64,000 nt of DNA from Dactylis glomerata (GCA_007115705.1 QXEO01000431.1:2108001-2172000), one strand, 5' to 3'. Positions 10,919 to 22,176 are shown, numbered from the stretch's first letter. Translations and numbers: made by a program. The notes: generated by a model from the letters alone, not told the origin.

Positions 10919-12550
10919 TGATACGTCTCAAACGTATCTATAATTTTTGATGCTCCATGCTTGCTTATACACCATTTGCTTTGTGTTTTGTTTACACTTC
11001 GTGGCGTTTTTATGCATTTTCCGGAACTAACCTATTAATAAGATGCCACACTGCCAGTTCCCTGTTTTCTGCTATTTTTGTGTTTCAGAAAAGTTACACG
11101 GGAAATATTCTCGGAATTGGACGAAACAAAAGCTGAAGTACCTAATTACCTGACATGAAGATGGACTCCAAAGGAGAGCAGGAGACGGACCAGGGGCCGG
11201 CCACACCTGGTGGTGGCACGGGCCACCCCTAGGCCGCGCCACTAGGGGGTGTGACCACCTGCTCCACCTCCTGACATCGCCCTTCCACCTATTTAATTCC
11301 CTCGACGGGAAAACCATAGGGGCCCGAACTCTATTCCAGAAAACATACTGCAAGCCGCCGCCGTCGTCGACGCGAGATCGGGAGGGTCCAGAAGCTCTTC
11401 CCGGCACCCTGCAGGAGAGGGGAATCACCACCGGAGGCCTTCTTCATCACCATGCCTACCTCCAGAGTGATGTGTGAGTAGTCTACCTTGGACTACATGT
11501 CCATAGCAGTAGCTAGATGGATGTCTTCTCCTCCATGTGCTTCATATTTAGATCTTGTAAGCTGCCTATCATGATCAAGATTATCATTATGTAATTCTAC
11601 ATGTTGTGTTTGTTGGGATCCGATGAATATTGAGTACTATGTCAAGTTGATTTGTGATTTATCATCTCTATGTTGTTTATGATCTTGCATGCTCTCCGTT
11701 GCTAGTAGATATCTTGGCCGAGTAGATGCTAGTGACTCCAAGAGGGAGTATTTATGCTCGATAGTGGGTTCATGCCTCTAGTAATCTGGGAAAGTGACAA
11801 TAACTTCTAAGGTTGTAGATGTGATGTTGCTACTAGGGAGAAAACAACAATCTTGTTTTCAATGACATTTGTATTGTTTACATTACACACTTTGCTTAAG
11901 GCGATAATCTGTTGCTTGCAACTTAATACCCAATGGTTGCTCGGATGACATCCGGCGGGTGGATTATTAGTCATAGATGCAGTTGGATTACGGTCTATGT
12001 ATTATGTTGTAATGCCCAAGTGAATCTCATAGTGATCCTCATGACATGTACATGCATTGCTTGCATTCTTTATTTTGTCAATTGCCCAACTGTAATTTGT
12101 TTACCCAGCATGTTATTTATCTTTATGGAGAGACACCTCTAGTGAACTGTGGACCCCAGTCCATTCTCTTACATTCATATTACCGTTTACTTTCTACAAG
12201 CATTATTTACTTTCTTGCAAACAAACATATATTACCACACGATACATTTAATCCTTTGTTTACAGCAAACCGGTGAGATTGACAACCTCACTGCAAGTTG
12301 GGGCAAAGTACTTTGGTTGTGTTGTGTGTAGGTTCAAGATTGCTGCTGGCGCCAAAGCTACGCCCTAGATAGGCGCCATATACAAATTCTCTGGAGCAGT
12401 CGCCAAAGCCAGCTAGCATCAACCTTCAGAAGTGGTTTCTATCTCCTACTGGTCGATTAAACCTTGGTTTCATACTGAGGGAAAACTTGCCGCTGTGCTC
12501 ATCATACCTTCCTCTTGGGGTTCCCAACTGGGCGGCTAGCACCGCTATCA
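10919..12550 (+). repeat. 3' LTR of the non-autonomous element
   Basis: 1,632 bp, same termini as the 5' copy. It has a 15-17 bp insertion near 11590 (taattctacatgttg) relative to the 5' copy, plus a 2-bp indel near 12046. Confidence 0.88.
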
Positions 12551-12981
12551 AGATGCATCCCAAGGAGTTGTCGCTCAAGGATGGGGAGGTGCAGATAGAA
12601 GATGTTCGGGGTCCTAAAGGAGAGGGCAGTCTAGATGCTAGGATGGAATAGCTGGAGCAAGAAGTCTTTAGATACAAGAAGATGATGGAACGTGAAGTGG
12701 ATATTATCCATAGGATAAATCAAGAACTCATCGCCAAGCACAAGAAGGAGACTGCTGAGCTTTGGGATGACATCTTATCACTCCATGAGACCACCAACAA
12801 ATTACAAGCACAACTCTACGACATGTAAAATAAAAACTGTGAGTATGAGGCTAGGTTTAAACAAATAAGTGCTGCTGCCAGTTTCAGGATATTGGAGACC
12901 AAGTCATCCTTTCTTGATGGGGAACCTCTGCCTTGGAAGTTTGATGATGATAAAGATGCACCGCCACCACCGAAGGAGTAA

Positions 12982-14680
12982 TTCGTCATTGGTATTGGCA
13001 TCCCCTTGGCTTGTTCCAAGCTTGAGGGAGTGCCGCGGTATCACATCATTACCTTTTACCTATTTACTTTTCAGTAGAGTCATATCATGAGTAGAGAAGT
13101 TATCACATAGAATAGTTTGCAGTGTGGAAGTATCTCTCCTTTAGTTGGTTATCTATGTATCCCTTGGTGTGAGTTGCGGTCATGAAATATTAATGAGAAG
13201 TCTTATTATTTACTTTCTACACACTTTATTTTAGTTTGCAATTTTTGTTATATGATTAATCTTGTTGATTAGTACTGGTATCACTTTGGGGGCATTAGTA
13301 AATCTAGTTGGTTATGGCAAACTTAGCAATGGTCAGTAGCAACAATACTTTGAGGCTTGAGTAGACAAGCGGGAAATACATGTAGATACATTATTTCATT
13401 ATCTTTCTTTCTTGATTGGCTCATAAGCTTAGTATTCTCAAGTTAAGATCGTTTGTACTTTCAAGGAAGATTGCATGATTGTTTTCTATCACATGTATGT
13501 TTGGTTGTTTCACTCAACTCTTATGCTTGCTACCCAGCCTTGCTAGCCAAAAACCTGTACTGAGAGGGAATACTTCTCGTGCATCCAACTCCCAAAAACC
13601 AAGTTACTCCAAAGAGTCCACTATAAATTCCTATGCGTGGTATTTCAAGCCATTCCAAGTAAATTTTCATGTGCTACCTTTCAAAACCTTCAAATACTTC
13701 TCATTTTGTGACACTGTTTTTAGCTCATGAGGACGTAGTGGTTGGGTTTGTTCTCTTCCATACTAAATTAAGTACCCCTTGACTTGCATGCTTCATCTGC
13801 TCGTCACTAATTTTGCAAGGGAGCTGGTCAGACCATTATAACTTCAAAAAGAAAAAAAAAGAAAAAAAGAAAAAGGCACTCCTCCATGGTATGAGAAAGT
13901 TGGCAGGCACCCGAAGGATTCGGTTAGCCATGGTTTGTGAAAGGAAAGGTAGGGAGGAGTGCCAAAGTATAAAAAAGGTGCATATAAATGCCTTTATCAA
14001 CAATTCGGAACCGCTCTCACTTGTTTAGTATGGAAGATAGCAAGAACTCTGTTGCCATTCGTTGATAGGAACAACCACCTCTCAAAACAATTTGTATCTC
14101 TGTTTTACAAATGAAAAGCTCTAGCACATGATTAATCCCTGCTTCCCTCTGCGAAGGGCCTATCTTTTTACTTTTATGTTGAGTCAACCTATTCCCCTCT
14201 ATCTCAAGCAAGCATTTGAGTTGTTGTGATCCAACCATCCATATGTTGATTTTTGCAATCATGTCTTTTATCCTTCCTTTGTTAGAACGATGCTTTTATC
14301 CGAATGAATATATCTTTGAAAGCTATCAATGACCGTAAAGAGATTGTTATGATTGAGCATGTGATTTTCGCGATATAAGCTCTGATATAAAGGCTCCGAT
14401 CGAAATATACGTACAATCTATTTATTGTTCTCTGACCAAGAACAAAGGTTTGCCATCACCAGTCATGATTTACCTTGTGCACCTTTATTGTGACTCCTTT
14501 GCTCATTGCAAGTTAAATTATATAAAGGGAAGTTGCTGTCTATTATGACTTGTGTATTGGTAAGTGTGATGCTTCTTGTTCATATTTTGTTTATCGACAC
14601 TTCACTCCATAAACCTGTTGTCATGTTTACTAAGTTTAGTTTTCGCTTGGGGACAAGCGAGGTCTAAGCTTGGGGGGGGT
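12982..14680 (+). other. 3' noncoding region of the Athila element
   Basis: 1.7 kb without convincing coding sequence between the third ORF and the 3' LTR. It includes an A/G microsatellite at about 13844-13877, the two blocks shared with the nested element, and a polypurine tract (gtctaagcttggggggg) just before the LTR. Confidence 0.7.
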
Positions 14681-15165
14681 TGATACGTCCATTTTGCATC
14701 ACTATTTTATATCATAATTTACTGTTATTCATTGATATATTTCATATTTAGAGATGTTACTTATGTTATTTCCTCTATTTTGCATGTTTGATGATTATTG
14801 GAGAATTCACTGCCAGAGTCGGGATTCTGTTGGAAAAAGGACCGTCAATATACAATATTTTTGAAGACCAGCAATTCTAGGAAAGTACCCAGAAGTTCCT
14901 ATTTCGCCAGAAGACAGAAGTAGCCAGAAGGAGAGGGCGAGGTGAGCCACCAGGGGCCCACACCACCTGGTGGCGCGGGCCAGCCCTAGGCCACGCCGCC
15001 TAGTGGTGTGGCCGCCCTGGCCCACCTCTGCCATCGCCCATTCGCGTATATCGTCTCCCCGAAAACCTAAGACTAGGAGGAGGATCGCAGAAAGACTCCG
15101 CCGCCTCTGTGGAGCGGAAAACACACACAGAGAGAAATCTCTTCGGCAGGCAGAAATCTATGTTT
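14681..15165 (+). repeat. Truncated 3' LTR of the Athila element
   Basis: It begins TGATACGTCC one base after the polypurine tract. A GC-rich block (about 14940-15050) and an aaaacctaag leader-like sequence near 15061 follow the expected layout. The LTR stops abruptly near 15165, after about 485 bp, where sequence resembling the end of another LTR begins. The exact junction is approximate. Confidence 0.65.
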
Positions 15166-15289
15166 ACTCTCAACATACGATATTCACCTTGTTTGTCTGA
15201 AACCCTACCTCCGAGTTCATCCGACGTCCTCTTCACCCGATCTGAAGTCCTTCATCTAGGACATTTTCCGAGTTAACCCTCATCACTCT
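15166..15289 (+). repeat. Remnant of the 3' end of a Tat-type Gypsy LTR
   Basis: The stretch ending in gagttaaccctcatca closely matches the LTR end at 51300-51394 (gagttaaccctcgtca), including the cgagttcatccgacg block (15211-15225 against 51321-51335). No primer-binding site follows, so it is a scrap and not an element end. Confidence 0.55.
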
Positions 15290-15442
15290 TTGTCGTTTAT
15301 TATTCCACATGTGTCATTAGGTCTTCCTCTAAATCTCATATTCGGAACCAATACAATTATAGCATAAAACATAAACATTGAATTATGAACACAATAATAT
15401 GAATAATACAACTTATTATTGTCTCTAGGGCATATTCCAACA
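15290..15442 (-). repeat. Truncated Angela-like Copia LTR terminus, reverse orientation
   Basis: Read on the minus strand from 15442 it starts TGTTGGAATATGCCCTAGAG and continues with the caataataa block typical of Angela/BARE-type LTR 5' ends. It breaks off after about 150 bp at the junction with the Gypsy LTR scrap. Confidence 0.6.
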
Positions 15443-16275
15443 ATCTCGTGCCTCTTTTTTTAATCGGTAAACATTCTTTCAAATCTTGTGAAGTATTGTT
15501 TTGGAGTGTGAACATTAATTTGAACCACTAAAGATGTTTTAAACCCGATAATTTTTTTGAGCCCATGACCGTTCTGTTGAACAAGTGAACACTTTTCAAA
15601 AATATGGACTCTTGTTTTTAAAAATGGGCTAGTCCCAACTCAGTGTTGAGGGTGTGGGCGGTAACGCCCACGTTAGGAGGTGAATAGGATTTTCCGTATT
15701 CACAAGAATGTTCAACTAACATTTTGATGTTACTCATGGTAATGTACCGAAGAGAACTAGTCGTTGCTTCCCCTTGAACAAAAGTCACACTCACTTGCAA
15801 ATTGTAATCAAGGGCTTGGATCCTTTTATGACATGTAGTAGTTTACACAACTTGACTTAACACATGCTTGTGTACTTCACAATCAAACAATAGATTATGA
15901 TCGCTTGTGGAAATCTTACAACCAGTGACTATACAAACTACAACACCTACAAATATACACATACATACAAACATCAAACAACCAAGGTAGCACCTCGGGC
16001 ACCAAGACGACGCTTTCAAGAAGAATACAACACTCATTTGACGATAAAGGTCATACCACCGGTTTTTACTATGAAGCTCACTTCCCAAACTTGAACGCAA
16101 CAACAACGTCAAAAAGACGATGACATGCTAGTTTTATCGTGGATCCACTCAAAGAACATTTCTTCTTATTATTTTGGATGTTTTTGGAAAATACATATCT
16201 TTCGGGTATTGCTTGCGTGCGTCACCAAATCGGACACTCAGATGTAGTCATCATCCAAGTCAAAACACAAAGAGA
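15443..16275. other. Unassigned AT-rich sequence left of the Tat element
   Basis: Short ORFs on both strands show no recognisable motif. I see no terminal repeats. This is the left flank of the young insertion; the matching right flank starts at 30272. Confidence 0.4.
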
Positions 16276-16280
16276 CATGG

Positions 16281-16829
16281 TGACGAAGGAATGACAAACG
16301 GGCCCCCGATATTCGCCTACCTGGTTTTCGGTCCAGGAAGGGTGTCTCACGAAAGGCTTTCGAGGCCTATCAAGGCAGTGGCCTGGCGCGGCCCAGGAGC
16401 AATATTTGGTGCACAAGCAAGATTTCGAGGAGCCCAAGTTAGACTAGTCCTCGGTTGATCCGATCTGTACTTGGCTTGAGAGACACTCCTGAGACCTAGC
16501 CTTGCCTTATAAAAGGCTGGGAGGGAGGTCTCGAAACCCTAGACGCTTTTCCACCCACCTCACGCCGGAGCGCTCGACAACTTAGAGCTCTCCGTTTTCG
16601 GCTAGATCCAATCTACGCCGCCATTGTAACACCATCATCGCAACCACACCATCAATACAAAGTCAGACAAGCAGGACGTAGGCCTTTTACCTTTCGAGGG
16701 GGCTGAACCTGGGTAAATCCTCGTGTCCCTTTGCTTTCGTCTGATCGCCATCGAGTTCGCCAGGTCCCCAACACGCTTCCTAGATCGAAAGCCCTTCGAC
16801 ATGGGCATTGCCGGGAATAAACCTCGTCA
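16281..16829 (+). repeat. 5' LTR of the Tat element
   Basis: 549 bp, TGACGA...TCGTCA ends (inverted). TATA box TATAAAA at 16508-16514. The first ATG downstream of the likely RNA start is at 16801, inside U5. Confidence 0.95.
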
Positions 16830-16831
16830 AT

Positions 16832-16849
16832 TGGCGCCGTCTGTGGGGA
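16832..16849 (+). other. Primer-binding site of the Tat element
   Basis: tggcgccgtctgtgggga starts two bases after the LTR. The leading tggcgccgt matches the complement of the 3' end of an Asp-type tRNA, as I recall it. It also lies within the gag-pol reading frame that starts at 16801. Confidence 0.7.
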
Positions 16850-16893
16850 CGACGGGATCTGGATCTACGGATTCGTCGGCTCCATCACCAACC

Positions 16894-17060
16894 ACCACCA
16901 AGATCGGCATCGACACCATCGTCGGCATCGCTGCGCCGACCAACGTCGACACCACCACCAAGATCGGCGTCGACACCACCGTCGGCATCGCTGCGCCGAC
17001 CAACGTCGACACCACCGCCTAGATCGACACCGACATCATCGTCAACATCACTGCGCCGGA
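16894..17060 (+). repeat. 60-bp in-frame tandem repeat in the gag leader
   Basis: The aagatcggc motif recurs at 16900, 16960 and (diverged) 17020, giving a 60-bp period with nearly three units. The period is a multiple of three and encodes a 20-residue unit rich in Thr, Val, Ile and Asp. The third unit carries the stop TAG at 17020-17022. Confidence 0.8.
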
Positions 17061-18147
17061 TGTCATCAACGCCAACCCGACGGAATCAGGCGTCGATGCT
17101 GCTGGTTCGATCGCCATCAACAATGTTTCGCCAAGTGCTGCGAAGCCCACTCCAGCGGCGAGCATCATCGACTCCGTCCCAAGCACGGCAGGAGTAGCGC
17201 CCGAAGGCTATGACATGGCTTTCGGACTGTTCAACTTCCATGTGGACAGCAATGGAGCGATGGAACTGCTCTCCATCGGCGAATCGGCTCCGCTCGTGGC
17301 CGAAGCGACGACACCACCAGCCGTCGGGGGCGAACCCTCGGCAAGCGCGCTACTAGCGCCATCGGAGGAGGAACCGAGGCTGAAGATTTCGACCCCATCA
17401 GTAGGGTCGAATGATTTCGAAGACCCGCCTCCATCCCCGACCACCGCATACTGCGCCGACTGCGACGCATACCACTACATGGGCGCCGGAGATTTCTCAC
17501 TCCATGAGATCGCCGGCTGCGAAGATCCGCGGGGAGGCACAGCAGCCATCTACCCAACGATATCTGAGTGCGATCGGGCTCTCAACGCCCTCACGCTTCG
17601 CACCGCACCATATGACCCCGACTACGTCGAGGGATTATACTCGGACTACACGTGCTCCGATGACGACGACGACGTCTACCCCGAAGCCAAGGGGAAACTC
17701 GGCAATTCAGCAAGCTCCGCCTCACACTGCGAATCTGCCGCATCTAGCGAGGGCTATGTGGCCGATTACGATTCTGACCTCATGGTCGAAGTCGGGCCCT
17801 ACGTCGAAGGCGACGACGTCTACCCTCCAGCGCTGGGTGAAATCAGCGATGATTCGACCCCATGGACCGGAGGCCACTGCATGATGGCATCACACGGCGA
17901 CGGAAACGAAAATAGAGACAACGACGGCCGAAACCGGGCAGACAGCGGCCGCCAGGTGGTCACGCATGACCAGATCCGGTTCGCAAGAAGGGTATACGCG
18001 GGCGAGGTAAACTTTGGTCCCAACCCAAGCCCAAGCGATCTGGCTGCACTCCGTTTCGTCGTCCAGGAGCAGAAGGACCAGATCAGTGCTGACAGACGAG
18101 TACTGGAACGGCGAAGAGAGGAGGCCGATGCGTCCAGCAGAAGATGA

Positions 18148-19398
18148 GCCGAAAGGTCATCCCATTATTCATCGAGCGTTCAACGAAGATCGAGATCGCG
18201 CACTCAGCCAGGGGCCGATATGCACAATATCACCCGAAACCTGGAGGCAGAGTTCAATGAAGCCGACTTGATGCCGAAGACCAAGGAAGCAGCGATCATG
18301 GCCGCGGCAGCATACATTGCCGCGAACGCATCTAACGGTGACGAGCATATGCGACACCTACGAAATTTGACGCTCGAAGGAGTAAGGGTGCTGCAAGGCA
18401 CGCCTGGCTCAGTACATGGCGCGACAACAACAAGAATCGCCCCACCGCCGGAGCAAGCCAGGCACCCAGCACCGGCGCTAGCCGTAGCGCCTCGGACGCA
18501 AGTGGTCGAACCTGTCAACGGAGAGCTCCGGCACGGTCTGGCCCAGCATAGAGTCGACCAGGGGCGAGCACGGCGCGAGGCTGAAACGTTCGGCGGGCCC
18601 AGCGATGGACTTTGCGGGGCAGAATGCTTTAGCCTCCTGATCCGTTCCGCACCATTGCCGAAAGGGATCAAACTCAGCGACGGCATAGTCAAATTTAACG
18701 GGCAGCAGGATCCCCGAATTTGGCTAGATGACTTCATAACCGCTGTCAAAATCAGCGGCGGATCTAGGGACAACGCCCTTCAGTTGTTATCGCTGCACCT
18801 AAAGGATAACGCAAGGGCATGGTTGAACAATCTCGCCCCGGATAGCATCCGCTCCTGGGAAGAGTTTCGGCAAGCGTTTATCACAAATTTCCGAGGCACT
18901 TCACGACGACCCACGTCATTCGAAGAACTCCGCCTATGCGTGCAGAGAACCGGAGAGAACCTGAGATCATACATCTCACGGTGGATCAGCCTCCGGAACA
19001 CGACGGAAAACATCTCGCCCGAAAGGGCTATCGACGCCTTTCGGGATGGTCTCTTTCGACGCGACTTCAAGGAAGAGCTGGGACGCTGCAAACCTAGGAC
19101 CATCGACCATCTCATGAGCCTGGCAAACGAATGGGCTGATGGCGAAGACTCCATCTCGGCTCCCAGAAGCCGCCGTCGGTCAGCAAAACGCGACGTCGAC
19201 GCGATGGACCAGTTCCATCCGGGATCCCGAAAGAAAGGTCGCCGAAGCCGCTACGACAATGCGGAGAACACAGACATGGTAGCAGCAGGCTACGTGCATG
19301 AGGACCGCGACGACAATCGCGACTTACCGTGCCGAGGAAACAATTACTACGGCAGTAGCAGTCGCGATTCGAAACCCAGCAAGGAGTGGCATCGATGA
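18148..19398 (+). pseudogene. Tat gag, retrotransposon gag domain and zinc-knuckle-like end
   Basis: Same frame as the preceding segment; a secondary ATG is at 18220. A retrotransposon gag (capsid-like) domain lies at about 18670-19150. Its diagnostic blocks are Phe-Asn-Gly-Gln-Gln-Asp-Pro-Arg-Ile-Trp-Leu, Ala-Arg-Ala-Trp-Leu-Asn-Asn-Leu, Ser-Trp-Glu-Glu-Phe and Ala-Ile-Asp-Ala-Phe-Arg-Asp-Gly-Leu. A basic Arg/Lys tail (19165-19250) could bind RNA. The TGA at 19396-19398 precedes a Cys-x-x-His...His...Glu-Cys-Arg block (about 19436-19505) that looks like a degenerate zinc knuckle. Gag would assemble virus-like particles in the cytoplasm. Confidence 0.88.
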
Positions 19399-20511
19399 CA
19401 GCCACAGCTGTCGGCAGAGGAGATGCTTGATAGCGGATGCCCGAGGCATACGTACCTCGATAAGGACGGGGTACGAAAACCTGCACACCTCCTCATCGAG
19501 TGCAGGGAATTCCTGCGTCTCAACCGGGCACTTCAGGAGAGGATGAACACTGAGCAACCAGTGGCAGGGGCGATAGCCTACAACGCTCCACCGCCACCGC
19601 CGAACCCACCAGCAAACGTCGTACAGCAAAGTCACCAGGCCGCTACGATCCAGCAAGTCGAGCAGCGACAGCCGGCCAACGAGGAAGAAGAGTTCCCGCC
19701 GCCAAGAGGTTTCGTGCCCATAATCCAGAGGGGGCGCCCGACGAATAAAGTGCAGCGAAAACGCGCAAGGGAAGTGTTCCACGCCGAGCACGCACCACCG
19801 GCCACTCCCGAATACCTGAATTGGTCCGAACATCCGATCGGTTTCGACCGGTCAGATCATCCACCGAAGATCCCACGCCCAGGACACCATGCTTTGGTCC
19901 TTGAGGCGCAAATAGGGGGTTTCACCTCGAAAAAGGTGTTCATGGACGGAGGCAGCAGCTTGAACCTCATCTACGCAGACACACTGCGAAAGATCAAGAT
20001 CCCGCTAAATAATCTCCTGCCAACAGAGACTTCCTTCCACGGAATCGTCCCAGGGAAGCCGACGTATCCACTGGGAGCGATACATCTCGATGTCATCTTC
20101 GGCACTCCAGCAAACTTCAGAAAGGAGAAGATCGAATTCGAGGTGGTCGACTGGCCCTCGCAGTACCATGCCATCCTCGGGCGACCAGCGTTTGCCCGAT
20201 TCATGGCGGTACCCCATTACGCCTACCTCAAGCTGCGGATGCCCGCAAACAAAGGACCACTGACGATCAGCGGCAGTTTCGCACGTTCAGAAAACTGCGA
20301 CAAGGACTTCAACAGCATGTCCCAGACCTTCGGGGTACATGAAGAACTGCACCACATTCGGGAGGCCACCGTCATGGACATCGATCCACCGGCGCAGCAG
20401 AACGCCCCAGAGTTGTCTTTCGATGCCACAAAAGACACCCGAGAACACCAGATCCACCCGACCGACCCAACTAAGACGGCGCGGGTGTCGAACTCTCTCT
20501 CTCCCGCATAG
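19399..20511 (+). pseudogene. Tat pol: retropepsin-type protease region
   Basis: A Pro-rich linker (about 19585-19650) is followed by the aspartic protease. Its active-site block reads Phe-Met-Asp-Gly-Gly-Ser-Ser-Leu-Asn-Leu-Ile-Tyr (near 19939), with Asp-Gly-Gly in place of the usual Asp-Ser/Thr-Gly, a variant I associate with this lineage. Further blocks are Phe-His-Gly-Ile-Val-Pro-Gly (near 20035) and Ala-Ile-Leu-Gly-Arg-Pro-Ala-Phe (near 20171). A TAG at 20509-20511 interrupts the frame before RT; CAG to TAG would explain it. The ATG at 19423 is probably not a real start, because the frame is continuous with gag apart from the stop. Confidence 0.87.
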
Positions 20512-22176
20512 GAAAGCGCGCTCGTCGAGTTCCTCCGTGAGCACTGGAGGATGTTCGCCTGGTGCCCAGCTGACATGCCAGGCATCCCCAGGGAACTCGT
20601 CGAGCACGAGCTTAAGATATTTCCAAACGCGAAACCGGTCAAGCAGTCTATGCGACGGTACAATCCAGAGAAGGCCAAGTCGATGGGCGAAGAAATCAAC
20701 CGCCTCCTCGAAGCCAAGTTCATCAGAGAGATCAAGGAAGCCACGTGGCTCTCGCCACCGGTCATGGTGGAGAAGAAGGACACGAAGATCTACAGGATGT
20801 GCATCGATTTCACGGCCTTAAACAAACACTGCCCGAAGGATTACTTCCCCCTGCCCCGAATCGACCAGATCATCGATTCCACGGCAGGATGCGAACGCCT
20901 CTCGTTCCTCGACGCGTACTCCGGGTATAATCAGATACGGCTGAAAGTGGAAGACGAAGATAAGACGGCGTTCATCACCCCGCACGGGGTATACTGCTAC
21001 ATGACGATGCCCTTCGGGCTCAAGAACGCCGGAGCCACCTATCAACGGTGTATGCAGGCGTGCCTGAAGGAACAAATCGGCCGCAACATCGAAGTTTATG
21101 TCGACGATATTGTCATCAAGACCGCGAAAGCAGACAGCTTGCTCGACGATCTTCGAGAAACCTTCGCTAACCTCGACAGATATAGCATCAAGCTTAACCC
21201 GAAGAAGTGCTCTTTCGGGGTACCCACTGGCCAACTGCTGGGCTATCTAATCTCCGAGAGAGGGATCGAAGGCAACCCAGAGAAGATACAGGCCATCATC
21301 AACATGCAGCCTCCGAAGACGCTTCGACACGTCCAGCAGTTGACAGGTCGACTCGCAGCGCTTAGCCGCTTCATCAGCAAGCTGGGCGAAAAAGCGCTCC
21401 CTTTTTATCGGCTGCTCCGGAAAACGGACAACTTCACATGGACAGAAGAGGCGCAAGCCGCGTTCGAAGATCTCAACCGCCGTCTATCGACCTCCCCAGT
21501 TCTCGTCACGCCTCGAGAAAAAGAGCCCATGTTGCTATACATTGCGGCTACAAATCAAGTCGTCAGTTCAGTACTTGTGGTCGAACGCGCAGAAGAAGGC
21601 AAAGAGCACGGCGTACAGAGACCCGTGTATTACCTGAGCGAAGTTTTATCGCCGACCAAGCAAAGATACCCCCATTATCAGAAGTTGGCATACGCCATAT
21701 ACATGACGGGGAAGAAACGGCCACACTATTTCGAGTGTCACTCCATCATAGTAGTGGCCTCGAATCCAGTCTCCAGCATCCTCAATAACCATGACGCCAC
21801 AGGGTGTGTGTCGCTATGGGGAATCACGCTAGGACCTTGGGAAATCACGTACCAGCGGCAGTCCGCGATCAAGTCACAGGTCCTACCGGATTTCATAGCC
21901 GAGTGGACAGAAGCTCAGATGCCCGAGCTCCCAGACCTGTCGAACAGCTGGACCATCTTCGTCGATGGGTCCAAGCGAGTTTCAGGGGCAGGGGCAGGAG
22001 TGGTCCTGGTATCACCGCAAGGGGACAGGATGCGCTACGTCCTCCGCATGCGCTTCCCGAATCCCTCCAACAACGAGGCGGAATACGAAGCCGTCCTTCA
22101 CGGTATGCGCATGGCGAAGGCCTGCGGGGCCACCCGCATCAAGATTCATGGGGACTCAAACCTCATCGCCCAGTAA
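20512..22176 (+). pseudogene. Tat pol: reverse transcriptase and RNase H
   Basis: RT copies the element RNA into cDNA inside the particle. Visible motifs: Met-Cys-Ile-Asp-Phe-Thr-Ala-Leu-Asn (near 20797), Phe-Leu-Asp-Ala-Tyr-Ser-Gly-Tyr (near 20905), Met-Pro-Phe-Gly-Leu-Lys-Asn-Ala-Gly-Ala-Thr-Tyr-Gln (near 21007) and an intact Tyr-Val-Asp-Asp box (near 21099). The RT-linked RNase H-type region lies at about 21450-21900 and looks partly degenerate. A second RNase H domain starts with Phe-Val-Asp-Gly-Ser-Lys (near 21958) and has Asn-Glu-Ala-Glu-Tyr-Glu-Ala (near 22072) and His-Gly-Asp-Ser-Asn-Leu (near 22147). The TAA at 22174-22176 falls inside this second domain; CAA to TAA would explain it. 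Confidence 0.92.

Larger units (their letters stand above)
5582..12550 (+). mobile_element. Complete non-autonomous LTR retrotransposon (Athila-derived), 6,969 bp
   Basis: Two LTRs (5582-7194 and 10919-12550) flank a 3.7-kb internal region with a primer-binding site, one ORF and a polypurine tract (taagcttggggatgct, ending at 10918). The 5-bp duplication AGATG lies at 5577-5581 and 12551-12555, proving a single insertion into the Athila third ORF. No gag, protease, RT or integrase motif was found on either strand of the internal region. Terminal sequence, tRNA primer type and shared 3' noncoding blocks link it to Athila elements, which presumably supply the proteins. By eye the LTRs differ at roughly 75-80 of 1,610 sites plus a 15-17 bp indel near 11590, about 5 percent. 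Confidence 0.88.
5507..12981 (+). pseudogene. Athila third ORF (coiled-coil protein), split by a nested LTR element
   Basis: The start ATG at 5507 sits in a gccaccATG context. Codons 1-25 are Ser/Glu-rich (5507-5581). The frame then meets the nested element 5582-12550 and its duplicated AGATG, and resumes exactly in phase at 12556, ending with TAA at 12979-12981. The second part is rich in Glu, Lys, Leu and Gln with heptad-like spacing (about 12640-12890), suggesting a coiled coil. It ends in a Pro-rich Ala-Pro-Pro-Pro-Pro-Lys-Glu tail. Two more in-frame stops occur: TAG at about 12648 and TAA at about 12826. About 168 codons would remain without the insertion. Athila elements often carry an extra ORF after pol, sometimes called env-like. 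I see no membrane span here, so I would not call it an envelope protein. Confidence 0.65.
1751..15165 (+). mobile_element. Athila-lineage Gypsy element, 5' part lost or displaced, split by a nested insertion
   Basis: This is the host of two nested elements. Visible in order are the end of protease, RT-RNase H, integrase, a spacer with a TATA box, a third ORF interrupted at 5582-12555, a long 3' noncoding region, a polypurine tract (taagcttggggggg, ending near 14679) and the start of the 3' LTR at 14681. The pol sequence is AT-rich and closest in my judgement to the Sabrina/WHAM/Fatima type of Triticeae Athila elements. Which family cannot be settled here. The 5' LTR and gag are absent from the window, left of the inserted element at 1-1750. 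The right end is blurred: typical LTR sequence stops near 15165, where remnants of other elements begin. Confidence 0.75.
16801..18147 (+). pseudogene. Tat gag, N-terminal region
   Basis: The frame opens at the ATG in U5 (16801), passes through the primer-binding site and the 60-bp repeats, and meets a TAG at 17020-17022. It then stays open to a TGA at 18145-18147. A later ATG at 17215 would give a 310-codon piece. That piece is acidic, rich in Ser, Pro, Asp and Glu, with an Asp-Asp-Asp-Asp-Asp run near 17665. It ends in a Gln/Glu/Arg-rich helical stretch (Asp-Gln-Ile-Ser-Ala-Asp-Arg-Arg). No enzymatic motif is present. I read it as the variable N-terminal extension of gag. Confidence 0.7.
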
